64,000 bases of DNA from QQVM01 sp964544885 (GTDB taxonomy: Bacteria; Bacteroidota; Bacteroidia; AKYH767-A; 2013-40CM-41-45): the NCBI GenBank assembly GCA_964544885.1, contig CAZJDX010000018.1:1-64000 (forward strand), written 5' to 3'. Position numbers and translations under genes: made by a program. Positions 17,311 to 26,102 of this stretch are shown one piece after another (the first letter of the stretch is position 1; every line of letters begins with the position of its first letter). Under the pieces are notes generated by a model. It saw nothing but the letters and a program-made list of their open reading frames with translations, made no database searches and had not been told where the DNA came from.

Positions 17311-19545
17311 ATGTCAGAATCCATTCCAGGCCTGATAAACGCTGAAGCGGAAAAGGACCAGATCCTCAAAGCTTATCGCGCGCTGCTGAGGGCGCTTAAA
17401 CCCTCTCTTGGCAAAGGCGATAAGAATATGATCAGGCTCGCCTTCGACATGGCGCTCGAGGCTCATAAGGACATGAGGCGTAAAACCGGCGAGCCCTATA
17501 TTCTTCATCCGCTTGCCGTCGCACTGATCTGTGCGGAAGAAATCGGGCTTGGCCCTCTGGCTATCGTGTGCGCGCTGCTGCATGATACGGTTGAAGACAC
17601 CTATATAACACTGGAAGATATCCGGAGTTCTTTTGGGGAAAAAGCGGCATCAATCGTTGACGGACTCACAAAAATTTCCGGAGTATTCGATAAAGGAACC
17701 TCTCTTCAGGCGGAGAACTTCCGTAAAATGCTGCTCACCCTTTCTGATGATATCCGGGTGATTCTCATCAAACTGGCGGATCGTTTGCACAATATGAGGA
17801 CTCTCGACTCCATGCAGCGCGAGAAACAACTGAAGATCGCCTCTGAAACCGCCTATCTGTATGCACCGCTGGCGCACCGGCTTGGACTCTATTCCTTTAA
17901 AACGGAGCTGGAAGATCTCAGCATGCGTTATACAGAGCCTGAACAATACCAGGAAATCTCCGAACGCCTCGCACAAACCAAAAGAGAACGTACACGCTTC
18001 ATCAACGAGTTCACCATTCCTATAAAGGATGAACTGAACAAACAGGAATTCACCTATGAGATAAAGGGAAGATCCAAATCCATACACTCCATCTGGAGCA
18101 AGATGAAACGCCAGGGAGTCAGCTTCGATGAGATCTATGACCTTTTTGCCATCAGGATCATCATTGATGCTCCGGAAGAGGTGGAGAAAGCTATGTGCTG
18201 GAAGGCCTATTCCATTATTACGGATTTTTATCATCCGAATCCTGACAGGCTTCGCGACTGGATCTCCACACCTAAGGCCACCGGTTACGAATCCCTGCAT
18301 ACAACCGTTATGGGACCCGGCGGCAGATGGGTTGAAGTACAGATAAGGTCAAGGAGAATGGATGAAATCGCGGAGAAAGGCTATGCCGCGCACTGGAAAT
18401 ACAAGGAATCAGCTGCCGAAACCGCGCTCGACGAATGGATCCAGAAAATACGCGAGCTGCTGGAAAACCCGGAAACCAACGCGCTTGACTTCATTGATGA
18501 TTTCAAACTGAATCTCTTCGCGGAGGAAATTTTTGTGTTCACACCGACAGGTGACATGAAATCACTTCCCTCACAGGCTACAGCCCTTGATTTCGCCTTT
18601 GAGATTCATACCGACCTTGGCAGTAAATGTATCGGAGCAAAGGTAAATCACAAGCTGGTACCCCTTTCTCATAAACTGCGCAGCGGAGACCAGATCGAGA
18701 TTCTCACCTCCAACAAACAGACACCCAAGGAAGACTGGCTGAATTATGTAGTCACGGCAAAAGCGAGATCAAAGATCAAAGGCGCACTGAAAGAGGAAAA
18801 GAAGAAAGTGGCCGAAGACGGCAAAGAGATCCTGGAACGCAAGTTCAAGCATCTTAAAATACATTTTACGAATGAAAATATAAATGAACTCCTTGCCTAT
18901 TACAAGATACCTAACAGCATGGAATTGTATTACCGTATCGCGAAAGGTGTTATTGACATTGCCGACCTTCGTGATTTCGCCAATGAGAAAGGCGCGCTGA
19001 AAATAAGAACACCCCAGCGTATAGAAGCCCATTCGCTTGAACAGATCGTCAAAAATGTTCGGGGCTCAAGCGACATGCTGGTTATCGGCGAGAATATGGA
19101 GAGGATAGATTACAAACTTTCCCCATGCTGTAATCCCATCCCTGGCGATGACGTATTTGGTTTTATTACCATCAATGAAGGCATAAAGATTCACCGGGTA
19201 AATTGTCCCAACGCCATTCAGCTTATGTCAAACTATGCTTACCGGATAGTAAAGGCGAAGTGGACCAATCAGCAGCAGATAGCTTTCCTTGCTGGCGTCC
19301 GCATGACCGGCATTGACGAAGTAGGTGTTGTCAATAAAATAAGCAAGGTGATATCAAGCGAGCTCAAGGTGAATATGCGGAGTATCAGTATCGAATCAAA
19401 TGACGGGATCTTCGAAGGAACCATCATGCTCTTTGTACACGATACGCATCATCTGGATAAATTATTGAAAAAACTCAAAGAGATACACGGCATCCTGACG
19501 GTCACAAGGATCGACGGCGGTAAGAGCCCTGAACTGAAAGCGTAA
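17311..19545 (+). CDS. Bifunctional (p)ppGpp synthetase/hydrolase (RSH family)
   Basis: This 744-residue stringent-response enzyme makes and degrades (p)ppGpp. The order is the HD hydrolase domain (HPLAVALICAEEIG, then LLHDTVEDT near 90), the nucleotidyltransferase domain (IKGRSKSIHSIWSKMKR; EIYDLFAIRII; VEVQIRSRRMDEIAEKG and AHWKYKE), the TGS domain (DFAFEIHTDLGSKCIGAKVN, about 430), a zinc/alpha region with CCNPIPGDDVFGF (about 607) and the C-terminal ACT domain. HD residues are intact, so hydrolase activity is expected; synthetase motifs are also present. A Fur-family gene follows after 5 bases, so the two are likely co-transcribed. Confidence 0.95.
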   Translation: MSESIPGLINAEAEKDQILKAYRALLRALKPSLGKGDKNMIRLAFDMALEAHKDMRRKTGEPYILHPLAVALICAEEIGLGPLAIVCALLHDTVEDTYITLEDIRSSFGEKAASIVDGLTKISGVFDKGTSLQAENFRKMLLTLSDDIRVILIKLADRLHNMRTLDSMQREKQLKIASETAYLYAPLAHRLGLYSFKTELEDLSMRYTEPEQYQEISERLAQTKRERTRFINEFTIPIKDELNKQEFTYEIKGRSKSIHSIWSKMKRQGVSFDEIYDLFAIRIIIDAPEEVEKAMCWKAYSIITDFYHPNPDRLRDWISTPKATGYESLHTTVMGPGGRWVEVQIRSRRMDEIAEKGYAAHWKYKESAAETALDEWIQKIRELLENPETNALDFIDDFKLNLFAEEIFVFTPTGDMKSLPSQATALDFAFEIHTDLGSKCIGAKVNHKLVPLSHKLRSGDQIEILTSNKQTPKEDWLNYVVTAKARSKIKGALKEEKKKVAEDGKEILERKFKHLKIHFTNENINELLAYYKIPNSMELYYRIAKGVIDIADLRDFANEKGALKIRTPQRIEAHSLEQIVKNVRGSSDMLVIGENMERIDYKLSPCCNPIPGDDVFGFITINEGIKIHRVNCPNAIQLMSNYAYRIVKAKWTNQQQIAFLAGVRMTGIDEVGVVNKISKVISSELKVNMRSISIESNDGIFEGTIMLFVHDTHHLDKLLKKLKEIHGILTVTRIDGGKSPELKA

Positions 19546-19550
19546 ATCCC

Positions 19551-20024
19551 ATGGCAGAGAAAAGCATCAAGTCGGAAGTTAAAAAAGTCTTCACAGAATA
19601 CCTCGAACGTCAGGGTCAGCGAAAGACCACGGAAAGATTTTCAATACTCGAAGAGATCTACTCGATGAATGAACATTTTGATGTTGATTTTCTCTACGTT
19701 CACATGAAGAAGAAAGGCCACCGCGTCAGCCGGGCGACTCTTTACAATACCCTTGAACTGTTGCTGGATGCCAACCTTGTGACCAGGCATCAGTTCGGAA
19801 AAAATCTTGCACGATTCGAAAAATCATACGCCTACAAGCAACACGATCATCTCATCTGCGAAGATTGTGAGAGAGTACTTGAATTCTGCGATCCCCGGAT
19901 ACAGCAGATACAAAGTATGATGGGCGATATCCTCAAATTTGATGTTACTCACCACAGCCTGCACCTTTTCGGGAAGTGCAGGGAATTAGCTGAAAAAGGC
20001 AGCTGCAGGTACCGGGATGCCTGA
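19551..20024 (+). CDS. Fur-family metal-responsive transcriptional repressor
   Basis: This 157-residue protein has an N-terminal winged helix (RQGQRKTTERFSILEEIY; HRVSRATLYNTLELL) and a C-terminal dimerisation and metal-binding domain. That domain has HDHLICEDCERVLEF, the first CxxC, a second Cys pair GKCRELAEKGSC for structural zinc, and THHSLHLFGKC. The architecture fits Fur, Zur or PerR; the metal cannot be decided from the motifs. It begins 5 bases after the RSH stop, suggesting co-expression. Confidence 0.93.
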   Translation: MAEKSIKSEVKKVFTEYLERQGQRKTTERFSILEEIYSMNEHFDVDFLYVHMKKKGHRVSRATLYNTLELLLDANLVTRHQFGKNLARFEKSYAYKQHDHLICEDCERVLEFCDPRIQQIQSMMGDILKFDVTHHSLHLFGKCRELAEKGSCRYRDA

Positions 20025-20074
20025 GCCTGTTGAAAAACTAAGTCCGGCAGTTCACACCTCTCATTTAAAACCTC

Positions 20075-20082
20075 TATCTTCG
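20075..20082 (+). promoter_or_regulatory. Possible -7 element of the STAS gene
   Basis: TATCTTCG differs at one position from TAnnTTTG. It lies only 5 bases before the ATG, so the mRNA would be nearly leaderless if this is used. Confidence 0.35.
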
Positions 20083-20087
20083 TACCT

Positions 20088-20435
20088 ATGGATTTTACTT
20101 ACAACCTCACCAACAAAGGCAATTACGCCATTGTCGAAATGAGCGGAAACCTGATCGACAAAAACCAGGCTACTCCCCTGCTCGACGAAATTCAGAACTA
20201 TATCAACTCCGGTATCACAAGCTTTGTGATATCCATGGAGAACTTTCGCTATCTCAACAGTAATGGTCTTAATGTTCTGGTGAACATTCTCACCAAAAGC
20301 CGGAAGAATGGTGGCGACACTACCATTTGCAGCGTAAGTGATAAGATCAAGGAACTGCTCATCATCACAAAACTAAATACTGTCTTTACCATCACGGAAG
20401 ATCTTCCTTCGGCTGTACGGCAGTTCCAGAACTGA
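20088..20435 (+). CDS. STAS-domain protein (anti-sigma factor antagonist-like)
   Basis: This 115-residue single-domain STAS protein is of the SpoIIAA/RsbV type. The central segment SFVISMENFRYLNSNGLNVLVNIL has the Ser-containing phosphorylation loop (NSNGL) where RsbV-type proteins are modified by a partner kinase. No anti-sigma kinase or phosphatase gene is nearby. A role in partner switching is inferred from the family; the regulated factor is unknown. The short intergenic region before purA (138 bases) shows no clear regulatory element. Confidence 0.88.
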   Translation: MDFTYNLTNKGNYAIVEMSGNLIDKNQATPLLDEIQNYINSGITSFVISMENFRYLNSNGLNVLVNILTKSRKNGGDTTICSVSDKIKELLIITKLNTVFTITEDLPSAVRQFQN

Positions 20436-20573
20436 TACGGTATAGGCCGGCACTTGCGCGGATCCGGCCAGGAGCAGGTCTATTCCATCCATTCTCCGGA
20501 TAGAACAAAGAAATAAACCCCTGCTTCACTTTCTTTTCAATTATTCATTCACTTATTTCAGATTCAAATCACC

Positions 20574-21863
20574 ATGTCCGTTGACGTATTACTAGGCCTG
20601 CAATGGGGCGATGAGGGTAAAGGAAAAATAGTTGATGTTCTCACGCCTGAATACCAGGTAGTAGCCCGATTCCAGGGAGGACCCAATGCCGGTCACACGC
20701 TTGAATTTGAAGGCATCAAGCATGTACTGCATACTATTCCCTCAGGCATATTCAGAAAAAACAGCATCAACATAGTCGGCAACGGAGTTGTCATTGATCC
20801 GGTCACCCTCAGAAAAGAGATCAGCGCGCTTGAAGCGCTTCATGTTGAGGTCAACAAGCTTCTTTTTATTTCACGGAAAGCCCATCTGATCATCCCCACC
20901 CACCGGATGCTGGATGCAGCTTCGGAAGCCATGAAAGGGAAAGAAAAGATCGGATCCACTCTCCGCGGGATTGGTCCCACTTACATGGACAAAACAGGAC
21001 GTAACGGTTTACGCGCGGGAGATATCGAATCCGGAGATTTTATTGCACGGTACTCACGCCTGCGCGACAAGCATATTGAAATGCTTCGTCATATGCAATT
21101 CGAATTCCGTCTTGAAGAAGATGAGAAAACTTTCCTTGCGGCGGTTGAAGAGATGAGAAAACTCAATCTTGTTGACAGCGAACACTACATCAACAAACTG
21201 ATTTCAGAAAAGAAAAATATTTTGGCGGAAGGTGCACAGGGCTCGCTTCTCGACATTGACTTCGGATCATATCCGTTTGTCACTTCGTCCAATACGATCA
21301 CCGCCGGAGCCTGTACAGGACTTGGTGTCGCGCCTTCGCACATTGGGAAAGTATTCGGCATATTCAAGGCTTATTGCACCAGGGTCGGAAGTGGTCCGTT
21401 TCCAACTGAACTGAACGACAGTACCGGTGAAGAATTGAGAAGAGCGGGCAATGAATTTGGTGCGACAACCGGCAGACCACGCCGTTGCGGATGGCTCGAC
21501 CTGCCGGCCTTGAAATACACCATCATGATCAATGGAGTGAGTGACCTGATAATGACCAAACCCGACGTGCTGAGCGGATTTGAGAGTATTAAAGTATGTA
21601 CCCAATACAAGATTGACGGGAAGATCATTGATTACCTTCCGTTTGATACGGTCAATAAGGATATTGAACCTGTATATACCACGCTGAAAGGATGGAAAAC
21701 CGATCTGAGCAAAGTCAGTAATGAAAATGACTTTCCTGCGGAATTCGGCGATTATATCTCCTTTCTTGAAACAGAGTTGAATGTACCGGTGAGTATTGTG
21801 TCGGTAGGTCCCGACCGTAAACAAACAATCATGCGCAGCAGCCGGATTGAAAAGGTTTACTGA
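20574..21863 (+). CDS. purA: Adenylosuccinate synthase
   Basis: This 429-residue enzyme catalyses GTP-dependent conversion of IMP and aspartate to adenylosuccinate, the first committed step to AMP. The N-terminal GLQWGDEGKGKIVD contains the P-loop and catalytic Asp. GGPNAGHT, the IMP-binding STLRGIGPTYMDKTGRNGLR, SSNTITAGACTGLG and TTGRPRRCGWLD are all present. Length is standard. It is convergent with the S1/P1-like gene, with 9 bases between the stops. Confidence 0.97.
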   Translation: MSVDVLLGLQWGDEGKGKIVDVLTPEYQVVARFQGGPNAGHTLEFEGIKHVLHTIPSGIFRKNSINIVGNGVVIDPVTLRKEISALEALHVEVNKLLFISRKAHLIIPTHRMLDAASEAMKGKEKIGSTLRGIGPTYMDKTGRNGLRAGDIESGDFIARYSRLRDKHIEMLRHMQFEFRLEEDEKTFLAAVEEMRKLNLVDSEHYINKLISEKKNILAEGAQGSLLDIDFGSYPFVTSSNTITAGACTGLGVAPSHIGKVFGIFKAYCTRVGSGPFPTELNDSTGEELRRAGNEFGATTGRPRRCGWLDLPALKYTIMINGVSDLIMTKPDVLSGFESIKVCTQYKIDGKIIDYLPFDTVNKDIEPVYTTLKGWKTDLSKVSNENDFPAEFGDYISFLETELNVPVSIVSVGPDRKQTIMRSSRIEKVY

Positions 21864-21872
21864 GCCGCTTGT

Positions 21873-22856
21873 TCAATGCTCTTCACAATCCCTTACTTTC
21901 ACCAGGAGCGAATCCTTCACCATTTCAAATTCCGGAATTGAATCCGACTCCGGTCCGCTTAATCCTGACAAGTCCGGACTTCCTGCATTTACCCATGCCG
22001 TGTACCACAGTGAACCGGTCGCCATGACAGCTTCACGCATTCTTCTTTCCACCTGCCCGTCCAGCATTGCATGAAAAGCTTCCGAGTAATCTTTGCTATA
22101 GACCTTTTGCGTGACCGCTCCACGTGATTCATAACTATATTTCTGGTCCGGAGAAAATTTTTCGTTCAATATCCTCTCGAAGCCTAAGACTGAATCAAGC
22201 GCGGCACTGCTGGCGCGGATCAGACCCCAGCAAAAGTCCTGCACACGGTAAATGTATGAAGCCCTTCCACAGAGATAATCATAGTTTTCACCAAACAACT
22301 CGGGAAGCCTGGATTCCCAGAAACCGTGAATTCCATGCTGGTTGGTCAACTGTCCGTTATAATTTTTTGTGCAATGCAGCGGAACGCATGCATCACCGGT
22401 ATAGTGTCCGATGAAGGCTGAGTAATAAAGTATTTTCCTTTCATCCATTTCCTGAAATGCCTTTTCTAACCGGTAATAAACTTTAGGGATATACCAGGGA
22501 ACAATACCATATGCCATCAAGGTATCTTCGCTGAGCTTCGCGACGGCTTCATTCCAGTAAATCGGAAGAGAGTCCAGCGCATTCGCACCATAGTGGTCAA
22601 TGTCTATATAGTGCCGGGGCGCTTCGGCTTTATCCGAATGACGTCGTTTATCCGGATCCACCGCGTGTTCTGTGATCCGGGATATATGCTTCTTGTAAAA
22701 GCCGAATAGTTCGGGAGGAAGCGTAAAGCAAGCCATGTAATTGATCTTTCTGTGGGCCCAGAAACCCCATGAAAAAGACGAGGAGGGAACAAGAAAAAAA
22801 CAAAGCAGGCTGAGAAAACAGATTACAACTCTCCTGCGATTACCGGAACTGAACAT
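21873..22856 (-). CDS. Secreted zinc-dependent phospholipase C/S1-P1 nuclease-like protein
   Basis: This 327-residue exported protein has a signal peptide (about 1-29, ending in SSSFS) and a mature N-terminus WGFWAHRKINY, as in S1/P1 nucleases and zinc phospholipase C, where the N-terminal Trp and His bind zinc. Other candidate zinc ligands are HYIDIDHYG, HYTGDACVPLH and HGIHGFWES. The fold is mostly helical. Whether it cuts nucleic acids or phospholipids is undecided. It follows the comB-like gene by 66 bases on the same strand and may share its transcript. Confidence 0.78.
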   Translation of the reverse strand: MFSSGNRRRVVICFLSLLCFFLVPSSSFSWGFWAHRKINYMACFTLPPELFGFYKKHISRITEHAVDPDKRRHSDKAEAPRHYIDIDHYGANALDSLPIYWNEAVAKLSEDTLMAYGIVPWYIPKVYYRLEKAFQEMDERKILYYSAFIGHYTGDACVPLHCTKNYNGQLTNQHGIHGFWESRLPELFGENYDYLCGRASYIYRVQDFCWGLIRASSAALDSVLGFERILNEKFSPDQKYSYESRGAVTQKVYSKDYSEAFHAMLDGQVERRMREAVMATGSLWYTAWVNAGSPDLSGLSGPESDSIPEFEMVKDSLLVKVRDCEEH

Positions 22857-22922
22857 GCCGCAATTTGCCGCGAGGAAATAAAACAGGCAAGCGCATAAAT
22901 GCGGGAAAATAAAATGAACAAA

Positions 22923-23678
22923 TCAGGAATCGGACTCAGCGAAGCGATTCACAGGTAATTTGACAAGCGCTCCGTTATCAAGCACCGGAATGATATCCGT
23001 CAGATCGGGTGTAAGGCAATACTTGATATCCTTTTTGAGATTGAGCCTGGCAAGTCTGTTCTTGTGAGACGAATGTTGCAGGAACTTAACAGGATCCTGT
23101 TTGGCCAGCTGATAGAGATACTTCAGTGCGAGACATCCGTCGCCACATTTAAAAAGTTCGGTTCTTCCGGTAAGCGCCTCGGTTACCGCGCCGGCAAAAA
23201 GCGCATCTTCCAGGTTGAACTTGTTTTTCCAGCCGCTGCACAAGAGCAATACCGGCCGCTTTTCAGCAATAAGGTAATTACACAATGCCGTAATATTGAT
23301 GAAGGAACCTATCACAACCCTGTATGCATCCTTAGCCACATCGATCGCCTGGGTTCCATTGGTGGTGGTTATCACAATGGTCTGATCTCTGACTTGTTCA
23401 TCCATATAGCTGAAGGGTGAATTTCCAAAGTCAAAGCCCTCTACCATCAGGCCATTTCGTTCGGCTCCGACCTTGAAGCCTTTGCTCTTATACTCTTTGG
23501 CCTCTTCAACGCTGGCAACGGGGATAACTTTTTCCGCACCATGTTCAAAAGCGGTGCAGATCGCGGAAGTAGCGCGGAGAATGTCAATGATCACCACAAT
23601 ACTTTCAGTATCCCTGTAAACAGGATAAAGGTATGGCGAAAAGCAGGCATCGATTTTTACTTGCTGATGATCTTCCAT
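22923..23678 (-). CDS. 2-phosphosulfolactate phosphatase-like (ComB family)
   Basis: This 251-residue protein is of the ComB family, whose characterised members hydrolyse 2-phosphosulfolactate in coenzyme M synthesis. Family motifs are VIIDILRATSAICTAFEHGA, VGAERNG, DFGNSPF, TTNGTQAID and CSGWKNKFNLEDALFAGAV. The acidic residues expected to hold Mg are visible (IDILR, LED). No phosphosulfolactate synthase or other sulfonate gene lies in the window, so its role here is uncertain. The gene follows gcvT by 32 bases and likely shares its transcript. Confidence 0.85.
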   Translation of the reverse strand: MEDHQQVKIDACFSPYLYPVYRDTESIVVIIDILRATSAICTAFEHGAEKVIPVASVEEAKEYKSKGFKVGAERNGLMVEGFDFGNSPFSYMDEQVRDQTIVITTTNGTQAIDVAKDAYRVVIGSFINITALCNYLIAEKRPVLLLCSGWKNKFNLEDALFAGAVTEALTGRTELFKCGDGCLALKYLYQLAKQDPVKFLQHSSHKNRLARLNLKKDIKYCLTPDLTDIIPVLDNGALVKLPVNRFAESDS

Positions 23679-23710
23679 TTTATTTCCTTCTGTTTCATTG
23701 CCCCTGTAAT

Positions 23711-24814
23711 TTATTTTTTAAGAAAGGGTGTTTTGACAACAAGGGCTTTCACCGGTTTATCACGGATCATCACCACGATCCCGGTTCCCTCTTTGGCAAA
23801 TTCCGTTTTCACATAACCCATGGCGATGGCCTTATTTAGCGTAGGACTCTGGGTTCCGCTGGTAATTTTACCTATACTATGACCCTTAGTATCCCTGATT
23901 TCATAATCATGCCGTGGTATTCCTCTCTCGGCCATTTCAATCCCGACAAGCTTCCTCTCAAGTCCCTTTTCCTTCTGCTCTTTAAGTATGGAAGAGCCGG
24001 TGAATTCTTTGGTTAGTTTTGTGATCCAGCCCAGGCCGGCTTCCAGCGGAGAAGTGGAATCATCAATATCGTTACCATAGAGGCAGAATCCCATTTCAAG
24101 CCTTAGTGTATCCCTGGAGCCAAGTCCGGCCGGTTGAATATCAAATGCTCTTCCGGCTTCGAATACCTTCTGCCAGATATGTCCGGCATGTGAATTCTCA
24201 AAATAAATCTCAAAACCGCCGGCGCCGGTATAGCCTGTTGCTGAAACCAGCACATTTTCAATGCCCGCGAACACGCCTTTGGAAAAGGTATAATACTCCA
24301 TTCCCTTCAGATCCATCTCTGTAAGAGATTGTAACGCTTCAGCCGCCTTCGGACCCTGAACGGCAAGCAGTGATGTTTTGCCGGAGATATCGTGCATCTC
24401 CACTCCTTTGCTGTTACGTTCACTGAACCAATTCCAGTCCTTTTCAATATTACCGGCATTAACTACCAGCATATATGTTTTTTCATCAATCCTGTATACC
24501 AGCAGGTCATCAACAATTCCTCCGGATTCATTGGGAATACAGGAGTATTGCACCTTACCGTCAGTCAGTTTAGAGGCATCGTTGCTGGTCAGTCGCTGAA
24601 TAAGTTCCAGTGCATGCTCTCCCTTGAAAATGAACTCGCCCATGTGTGAAACATCAAATACCCCGACTCCCCTGCGAACGCATTCATGCTCAGCATTGAT
24701 CCCGGTATAGGAAACCGGCATCAGATAACCGGCAAAGGGTACCATCTTGGCGCCAAGACGGATATGAACATCCGTAAGCGCGGTGTGTTTTAGAAGTGTT
24801 TCTGCTACATCCAT
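23711..24814 (-). CDS. gcvT: Aminomethyltransferase (glycine cleavage T protein)
   Basis: This 367-residue T-protein transfers the methylene of the H-protein-bound aminomethyl group to tetrahydrofolate. Diagnostic segments are AKMVPFAGYLMPVSY, GVFDVSHMGEF (with the catalytic-type Asp), VQGPKA, TGYTGAGGFEIYF and LGSRDTLRLEMGFCLYGND. The C-terminal domain has TSGTQSPTLNKAIAMGYV. glyA, which feeds the same folate pool, is 13 kb away. A -7-like TTAATTTG lies about 60 bases upstream. P- and H-proteins are not in the window. Confidence 0.95.
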   Translation of the reverse strand: MDVAETLLKHTALTDVHIRLGAKMVPFAGYLMPVSYTGINAEHECVRRGVGVFDVSHMGEFIFKGEHALELIQRLTSNDASKLTDGKVQYSCIPNESGGIVDDLLVYRIDEKTYMLVVNAGNIEKDWNWFSERNSKGVEMHDISGKTSLLAVQGPKAAEALQSLTEMDLKGMEYYTFSKGVFAGIENVLVSATGYTGAGGFEIYFENSHAGHIWQKVFEAGRAFDIQPAGLGSRDTLRLEMGFCLYGNDIDDSTSPLEAGLGWITKLTKEFTGSSILKEQKEKGLERKLVGIEMAERGIPRHDYEIRDTKGHSIGKITSGTQSPTLNKAIAMGYVKTEFAKEGTGIVVMIRDKPVKALVVKTPFLKK

Positions 24815-24908
24815 AAACTTAATTTCTGCCGGAAAATTTGTCCGGACATTTAATTCAACTTCATCGCCAAATTAAACATAATTTTCTGCGATTTAGCCCT
24901 CTTTAAAA

Positions 24909-25982
24909 TTAATTTTCCTTAATTAGCTTTAAAAAATTAGCCGTATTCGACCTGACGGAATATTTCTCAACTATTTTCTGTCTTGTATTGGACGAAAGCA
25001 TTGTAAGATAATCCTTGTCAAAGAGCAGCTTTGACAAATACCGTTTCCAGTCTTCAACCGTGGTGCATACGCATCCGTTAATATCATGATCGACAATGGC
25101 TGCATTCACACCCACATCCGAAACGACAGCCGGTATCCCCAGTGCCATGTACTGGAGTGCCTTGAAACCGCATTTGCCCTGCGACCAGATATCATCCGGA
25201 AGCGGCATGAGTCCGACATTGAATCTCAACAGGTCTTCTATTTCCGTTTCCTTATTCCATGGAATAAAGCGAAGTGATTTTAAGCTGAACTTTGGCGGAA
25301 TGTCGCAGATCACATGAAACTCAAAACTGGCTTGTTGTTCCAGTTCAGAAAGAACAGGAACCAGCATGTCCAGATACTGAACAGTGGAATGCGATCCGGT
25401 CCATCCGAACACAAACTGCTTTTCTTCATGCTTCTTTAAGGTATTATGAAGACTGTCGGTGTCTATAGTGGTAGGGTTATAATATACCCGTTCATTATAA
25501 CGCCTGGCATATGCGACCAGGTATGGGTTTCCGGCAGAGACCTTTGCCGACCACCTGCAAATTCTGGCCGGATTGCTGAACCACTTGAATAACATGGTAA
25601 GTCTGCTGTTACTCTCCGATGCATTGGGTATCCATATCGCGTCATCAAAATCATAAATGATTCTCTTTCCGAGTATCCTGCTGATGACCCATTCAAAAAC
25701 GGGAGGACCAAAGGGCGCAGCCTCACGGTGAATAAAAACCAGGTCATAGCGCTTCATGGAAAGCAGGTCGGAAAGACGCCGCATGCATCCCCTGAAAAAT
25801 GCGCTCAATTTCCCATACCAGTGTCCTCGTTTATATAAGATGGTCCAGGCTTTAGCGTCTAAAAAAGGCGAAACTTTAAAGCGGTGACCGGCGCTCTCTA
25901 ACACTTTAAAATATTGTTCGAACCTGAATCGCTGACTCGGAGCCGCATCCTGAGGATAGGGTACGATAAATAAAATATTCAT
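24909..25982 (-). CDS. Glycosyltransferase (GT4-like)
   Basis: This 357-residue GT-B glycosyltransferase has an N-terminal Rossmann-like domain (NILFIVPYPQDAAPSQRFRF; YDLVFIHREA; RIIYDFDDAIW) and a C-terminal nucleotide-sugar domain (FVFGWTGSHSTVQYL; VGLMPLPDDIWSQGKCGFKALQYMALGIPAVVSDVG). The last has the conserved Glu/Lys-type donor loop replaced by GKCGFK. The start at 25982 is preferred to an in-frame TTG at 25991. It is divergent from the CapD-like gene, with a perfect minus-strand -7 element 39 bases upstream. A role in surface polysaccharide synthesis is inferred from that neighbour. Confidence 0.88.
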   Translation of the reverse strand: MNILFIVPYPQDAAPSQRFRFEQYFKVLESAGHRFKVSPFLDAKAWTILYKRGHWYGKLSAFFRGCMRRLSDLLSMKRYDLVFIHREAAPFGPPVFEWVISRILGKRIIYDFDDAIWIPNASESNSRLTMLFKWFSNPARICRWSAKVSAGNPYLVAYARRYNERVYYNPTTIDTDSLHNTLKKHEEKQFVFGWTGSHSTVQYLDMLVPVLSELEQQASFEFHVICDIPPKFSLKSLRFIPWNKETEIEDLLRFNVGLMPLPDDIWSQGKCGFKALQYMALGIPAVVSDVGVNAAIVDHDINGCVCTTVEDWKRYLSKLLFDKDYLTMLSSNTRQKIVEKYSVRSNTANFLKLIKEN

Positions 25983-26020
25983 ATTCAACAAATTGCGAAT
26001 CAGATTTTCAATTCATCGCA

Positions 26021-26028
26021 CAAAGATA
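26021..26028 (-). promoter_or_regulatory. -7 promoter element of the glycosyltransferase gene
   Basis: TATCTTTG on the minus strand is a perfect TAnnTTTG match. A -33 TTTG (26054-26051) lies 22 bases upstream of it. The ATG is 39 bases downstream. Confidence 0.65.
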
Positions 26029-26075
26029 AAAGAATGAAGGCAAGGCCCCTCAAAGTCCTCCTCATCAAATTGTCC

Positions 26076-26083
26076 TATCTTTG
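26076..26083 (+). promoter_or_regulatory. -7 promoter element of the CapD-like gene
   Basis: TATCTTTG is a perfect TAnnTTTG match, 19 bases before the ATG. With the opposing element at 26021-26028 it forms a back-to-back promoter pair 47 bases apart. Confidence 0.6.
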
Positions 26084-26102
26084 GATTTCATTTTGAAAGG
26101 GA

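Noticed and set aside
17650..18300. Minus-strand open frame inside the RSH gene
   Set aside because: It lies antisense to conserved HD and synthetase motifs and shows no domain of its own.
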